Assembly (NCBI RefSeq): GCF_016722785.1
Contig: NZ_JAEQNE010000001.1
Location: 930,001 to 994,000 of the forward strand
From: Ramlibacter monticola
Lineage (GTDB): Bacteria; Pseudomonadota; Gammaproteobacteria; Burkholderiales; Burkholderiaceae_C
Reading direction: 5' to 3'
DNA: 64,000 nt
Below the pieces are notes generated by a model. It was not told where the DNA came from. It was given only the letters and a program-made list of their open reading frames with translations, and did not search any database. Below, piece after piece: positions 61,383-64,000 of this stretch. Position numbers and translations under genes: made by a program. The first letter of the stretch is position 1. Each line of letters starts with the position of its first letter.

Positions 61383-61676
61383 CTAGCCGCGCCACAAGAC
61401 GCCTGCCACCACCGCCGCATCCAGCAGGATCCACCCGATGCACGCGACCCAGATCGTGCGGTCGCGCTTCTGCAGCCCGTAGAAGAACCACAGCAGGGCG
61501 GAGAGCAGGTACGCCCCCCAGGACAGCAGCGACACCCCGGACGTGTTCCGCTCCACCCACACCGCCCACACCTGCGGAACGGTCATCGCCATGGTGAAGA
61601 CGGACAGCGCCGGGATGACCTTGGCCAGGAGTCCGCCGTCGCCGGGCGCCCTGGCGTGCTGGTTCGTTTGCCACAT
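61383..61676 (-). CDS. SemiSWEET family sugar transporter
   Basis: This 97-residue membrane protein has three hydrophobic segments (about residues 20-35, 48-66 and 74-94) and the PQ-loop motif VPQVWAVW. That is the layout of SemiSWEET half-transporters, which pair to form a passive sugar channel. The substrate is not known. The start at 61676 gives a hydrophilic N-terminus; a start at the Met near residue 29 would truncate helix 1. Confidence 0.88.
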   Translation of the reverse strand: MWQTNQHARAPGDGGLLAKVIPALSVFTMAMTVPQVWAVWVERNTSGVSLLSWGAYLLSALLWFFYGLQKRDRTIWVACIGWILLDAAVVAGVLWRG

Positions 61677-61724
61677 GGGCCCACTCTAGCCCCGCGGACG
61701 GCAGGCCCGTGGCAGCATGGGGTC

Positions 61725-62033
61725 ATGAAGCAGCAGCAGCAAACCCTCGAGGCCTACGAGCCCGACCACGACGAGGCGCATTCCAGCTACGAACTGAAGA
61801 AGGACGGCCGCGTGGTCGCGTTCGCGCGCTACCGCCGCGAGGGCGACACCCTGTTCTTCACGCACACCGAAGTGGACAAGGCCCTGGAAGGCCAGGGCCT
61901 GGGTTCGCGGCTGGCCGGCTACGCGCTCGACGACGTGCGGCGGCGCGGGCTGAAGGCGGTTGCGCAGTGCAGCTTCATCGCGGGCTATCTCGCTCGCCAT
62001 GAGAAGGAGTACGGCGCTCTCGTGAAGCGCTGA
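61725..62033 (+). CDS. GNAT-like N-acetyltransferase (YjdJ/N-acetyltransferase-like)
   Basis: This 102-residue protein has a single short GNAT core: FARYRREGDTLFFTHTEVDKALEGQGLGSRLAGYALDDVRRRGLKAVAQCSFIAGYLARH, with the GQGLGSRL acetyl-CoA loop. It fits the small N-acetyltransferase group (YidJ/GNAT_C). The start at 61725 (MKQQQQTLEAYEP) is chosen over 61656. Its 3' end overlaps the end of the Crp-family gene on the opposite strand by 59 bases. Confidence 0.88.
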   Translation: MKQQQQTLEAYEPDHDEAHSSYELKKDGRVVAFARYRREGDTLFFTHTEVDKALEGQGLGSRLAGYALDDVRRRGLKAVAQCSFIAGYLARHEKEYGALVKR

Positions 62034-62748
62034 ACTCGGGCCGCTCGGTCTCGCCGCGCAGCAGCTCCTCCAGGCGCTGCATGTTCGTCACCATCAGGCC
62101 GCGCTCGGTCTTCTGCAGCAGCCCCTGGCGCGTGAGCGCCGACAGCTCGCGCGTGACCTGCTCGCGCGTGGTGCCCACCTGCGCCGCCAGGTCCGCGTGC
62201 CGCGGCGCCGGCTCCAGCCGGGCGAAGTCGCTGTCGGCGGCGGCGACCGCATGCGCCTGGCGCAGCACCTCCGCGCGGATGCGGTTCTGCACCGCCAGCG
62301 TGCTCAGCTCGATCACCCGGTCCGTGAGGGACCGCACGAGCCCCACCAGGTAGCGCACGTAGCGCTCTTCCACGAGCGGCTCCTCGCGCAGCAGCTGCTT
62401 GAATTCGGCGCTCGAGAGCGAGGCGCTCAGCACGCGCGTGCTGGCGTGGGCGTCGGTCGTGCGCAGGCCGCCGTCGACCGCGGCGAAGTCGCCGACGATC
62501 GAGCCCTCGTGCACCTGCGTGAACAGCACTTCGCGGCCGTCGGCGCCGTACACGTGGATGCGCACGCGGCCATCGACGATCAGGTGCACGTCCCCGCCGA
62601 CGGCGTGGTGCGACACGATCACCTGCCCGGGCTCGAAGCGGCGCCACGTGCACTGCGCGGCGAGCGCGTCGAGGCGGCGCTGCGAAAGCTCCGCCAACAA
62701 CGGCATGCGCGCGAGGCCGAGGGAGGACATGGGCACGGTGGAAGCCAT
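61975..62748 (-). CDS. Crp/Fnr-family transcriptional regulator
   Basis: This 257-residue regulator has an N-terminal cyclic-nucleotide-binding-like domain (about residues 18-135, with VHLIVDGRVRIHVYGADGREVLF and GSIVGDFAAVDGG), a dimer helix (about 140-165), and a winged helix (about 185-240, recognition helix in AAQVGTTREQVTRELSALTRQGLL). No Cys cluster of FNR is visible. The 20-residue C-terminal tail (ERPEFSASRERRT) is Arg/Ser-rich. The start at 62748 is preferred over the longer frame, with 62730 possible. Confidence 0.88.
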   Translation of the reverse strand: MASTVPMSSLGLARMPLLAELSQRRLDALAAQCTWRRFEPGQVIVSHHAVGGDVHLIVDGRVRIHVYGADGREVLFTQVHEGSIVGDFAAVDGGLRTTDAHASTRVLSASLSSAEFKQLLREEPLVEERYVRYLVGLVRSLTDRVIELSTLAVQNRIRAEVLRQAHAVAAADSDFARLEPAPRHADLAAQVGTTREQVTRELSALTRQGLLQKTERGLMVTNMQRLEELLRGETERPEFSASRERRTPSHGERDSPR

Positions 62749-62925
62749 CGCTTGTCTCCAGGCACGCGCGGGAAGGCCCGCGCCCGCCGCAAAAATCACG
62801 CTCCCCGAGGAGCCCGCCCGCGGATCCTGCCGTGGGCAGCGAACTGCCGCCGCAGTTCTGGTGCCCATGATAGTCCGCCGCCGCTGCCCCGCCACATCGT
62901 CCTGAAGAAGCACCGCCCACCAACG

Positions 62926-62955
62926 AAAAAGCCCGGCGCTGCCGGGCTTTTTCAC
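62926..62955 (-). terminator. Rho-independent terminator, bidirectional
   Basis: A perfect 12-bp stem (62926-62937 with 62941-62952) with three-base loop GCT has A and T tracts at the outer ends. It lies 16-45 bases beyond the aldehyde-dehydrogenase stop on the minus strand and also upstream of the Crp-family gene, so it may stop readthrough into it. Confidence 0.88.
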
Positions 62956-62970
62956 GGAGCGGCCAGGATC

Positions 62971-64000
62971 TCAGACGTTCATCACCGCCACCGAGCGCGC
63001 GTTGAGGTACGCCTCCAGCGCCTCCGGCCCGCCCTCGGAGCCATAGCCCGAGTCCTTGATGCCGCCGAAGGGCATCTCGGCCGTGGGCATGGCCGGCATG
63101 TTGATCCACAGCATGCCCACCTCCACCCTGCGCGACAGCAGGTCGGCATTCTTCAGCGACTTCGTGAAGGCATAGCCCGCCAGGCCGAAGGACAGGCGGT
63201 TGGCCTCGGCGATGGCCTCCTCCAGCCTGGTGAAGCCGCGGATGCCCGCGACCGGCCCGAAAGGCTCGTCGTTGAACAGCTTGGCCTCCAGCGGCACGTC
63301 CACCAGCACGGTGGGCTCCCAGAAGTTACCGGCATCGCCGATGCGCTTGCCGCCGGCGAGCACCTGGGCGCCCTTCTGCACGGCATCGGTCTGGAACTCG
63401 GTCATGGCGGTCAGGCGGCGGGGGTTGGCCAGCGGGCCCATCTGGGTGCCTTCGTCCAGGCCGTTGCCGACCTTGAGGCCCTGCGCGTACCTGGCCATCG
63501 CCTCGGCGAATTCCGTCTTCACGCTCTCGTGCACCAGGAAGCGCGTCGGCGAGATGCAGACCTGGCCGGCGTTGCGGAACTTGGCCCCGCCGGCGGACTT
63601 GACCGCCAGCGCGATATCCGCGTCCTCGCAGACGATCACCGGAGCGTGGCCGCCCAGTTCCATCGTCACCCGCTTCATGTGCTGGCCGGCCAGCCCGGCC
63701 AGCTGCTTGCCCACCGGGGTGGAGCCGGTGAAGGTGATCTTGCGGATCGTCGGATGCGGGATCAGGTAGCCGGAGATCTCGGCCGGGTTGCCGTAGACCA
63801 GGCCCAGCACCCCCGGGGGAATCCCCGCGTCGGCGAACGCCTTGATCAGCGCGGCGGCGGCGGCCGGGGTCTCTTCGGGCGCCTTGACCAGCATCGAGCA
63901 GCCGGCGGCCAGCGCCGCGCCGACCTTGCGCACGATCTGGTTGATGGGGAAGTTCCAGGGAGTGAAGGCGGCCACCGGGCCCACCGGGTCCTTCAGGACC
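62971..64000 (-). CDS. Aldehyde dehydrogenase, N-terminus outside the window (NAD-dependent, succinate-semialdehyde type)
   Basis: Only the C-terminal 343 residues are present; the gene continues past position 64000. It is an NAD(P)-dependent aldehyde dehydrogenase: PWNFPINQ, the [14 protein letters not shown] nucleotide-binding turn, catalytic Glu in [12 protein letters not shown], nucleophile Cys in [13 protein letters not shown], and the C-terminal [17 protein letters not shown]. The pattern is closest to the GabD succinate-semialdehyde group, but this is inference from the fragment. A GTG at 63984 is not the true start. Confidence 0.9.
   Translation of the reverse strand, partial: VLKDPVGPVAAFTPWNFPINQIVRKVGAALAAGCSMLVKAPEETPAAAAALIKAFADAGIPPGVLGLVYGNPAEISGYLIPHPTIRKITFTGSTPVGKQLAGLAGQHMKRVTMELGGHAPVIVCEDADIALAVKSAGGAKFRNAGQVCISPTRFLVHESVKTEFAEAMARYAQGLKVGNGLDEGTQMGPLANPRRLTAMTEFQTDAVQKGAQVLAGGKRIGDAGNFWEPTVLVDVPLEAKLFNDEPFGPVAGIRGFTRLEEAIAEANRLSFGLAGYAFTKSLKNADLLSRRVEVGMLWINMPAMPTAEMPFGGIKDSGYGSEGGPEALEAYLNARSVAVMNV

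Noticed and set aside
63984..63986. GTG as the start of the aldehyde dehydrogenase
   Set aside because: Coding similarity continues upstream to the window edge (VLKDPVGPV), and about 140 N-terminal residues of the family are missing, so the gene runs out of the window.

Overview
This 64 kb window is GC-rich, gene-dense bacterial chromosome. Several things point to a betaproteobacterium of the order Burkholderiales, most likely a Comamonadaceae member of the Ramlibacter/Variovorax type (inference from gene content, not from a marker gene). These are the order pyrG-kdsA-DUF1330-eno-ftsB, four tripartite-tricarboxylate (Bug/TctC) binding proteins without membrane partners, a second elongated IF-1 gene, DUF455 and DUF4142 proteins, and many ATGA/GTGA start-stop overlaps. 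I see no rRNA, tRNA, CRISPR array, prophage or complete insertion sequence.

Layout. 0-13 kb is core housekeeping: ribosomal-oxygenase-like roxA, an FKBP isomerase, dut and coaBC, then pyrG-kdsA-DUF1330-eno-ftsB, hslO, a gamma-carbonic-anhydrase-like protein and a second infA. 13-17 kb holds small, poorly known genes: a trypsin-like protease coupled to a 71-residue protein, tiny basic or cysteine-rich proteins, and a cold-shock protein. 17-25 kb has a Kef-type antiporter, a formate/nitrite-family channel coupled to a PP2C-phosphatase/Ser-Thr-kinase fusion, a DUF4142-cupredoxin-sigma factor operon, a Bug protein and xerD. 25-32 kb has a pair of large palindromic elements, another Bug protein, an AEC permease, queG, tsaE, amiC and two tandem glycine-zipper lipoproteins. 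32-38 kb is one minus-strand run: hsp70-like, dedA, patatin, then Rieske oxygenase alpha and beta. 38-45 kb has mutL, a lipoprotein hydrolase, aroD, miaA, an ABC ATPase, a lipoprotein thioredoxin and two sister receiver-only regulators. 45-54 kb has hemerythrin, an ABC permease plus AttH-like protein, and a string of small plus-strand enzymes. 54-64 kb has a ThDP enzyme-reductase-Bug operon, further Bug and cupin genes, DUF1810, a SemiSWEET, a Crp-family regulator and a truncated aldehyde dehydrogenase.

The most unusual signals are in the repeats. A palindromic REP-like unit sits in frame inside the Rieske domain of the oxygenase alpha subunit. Two head-to-head palindromes of about 90-125 bp lie beside xerD. 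Two GCAGAGGACGCA inverted-repeat elements lie in the 2.2 and 7.7 kb intergenic gaps. The most interesting gene associations are the nitrite-channel/kinase-phosphatase pair, the split ATPase-permease-AttH export set, the protease with its small partner, and the sigma factor translated as the third gene of a cupredoxin operon with no visible anti-sigma factor. All functions are read from sequence motifs and family knowledge; no search was run.
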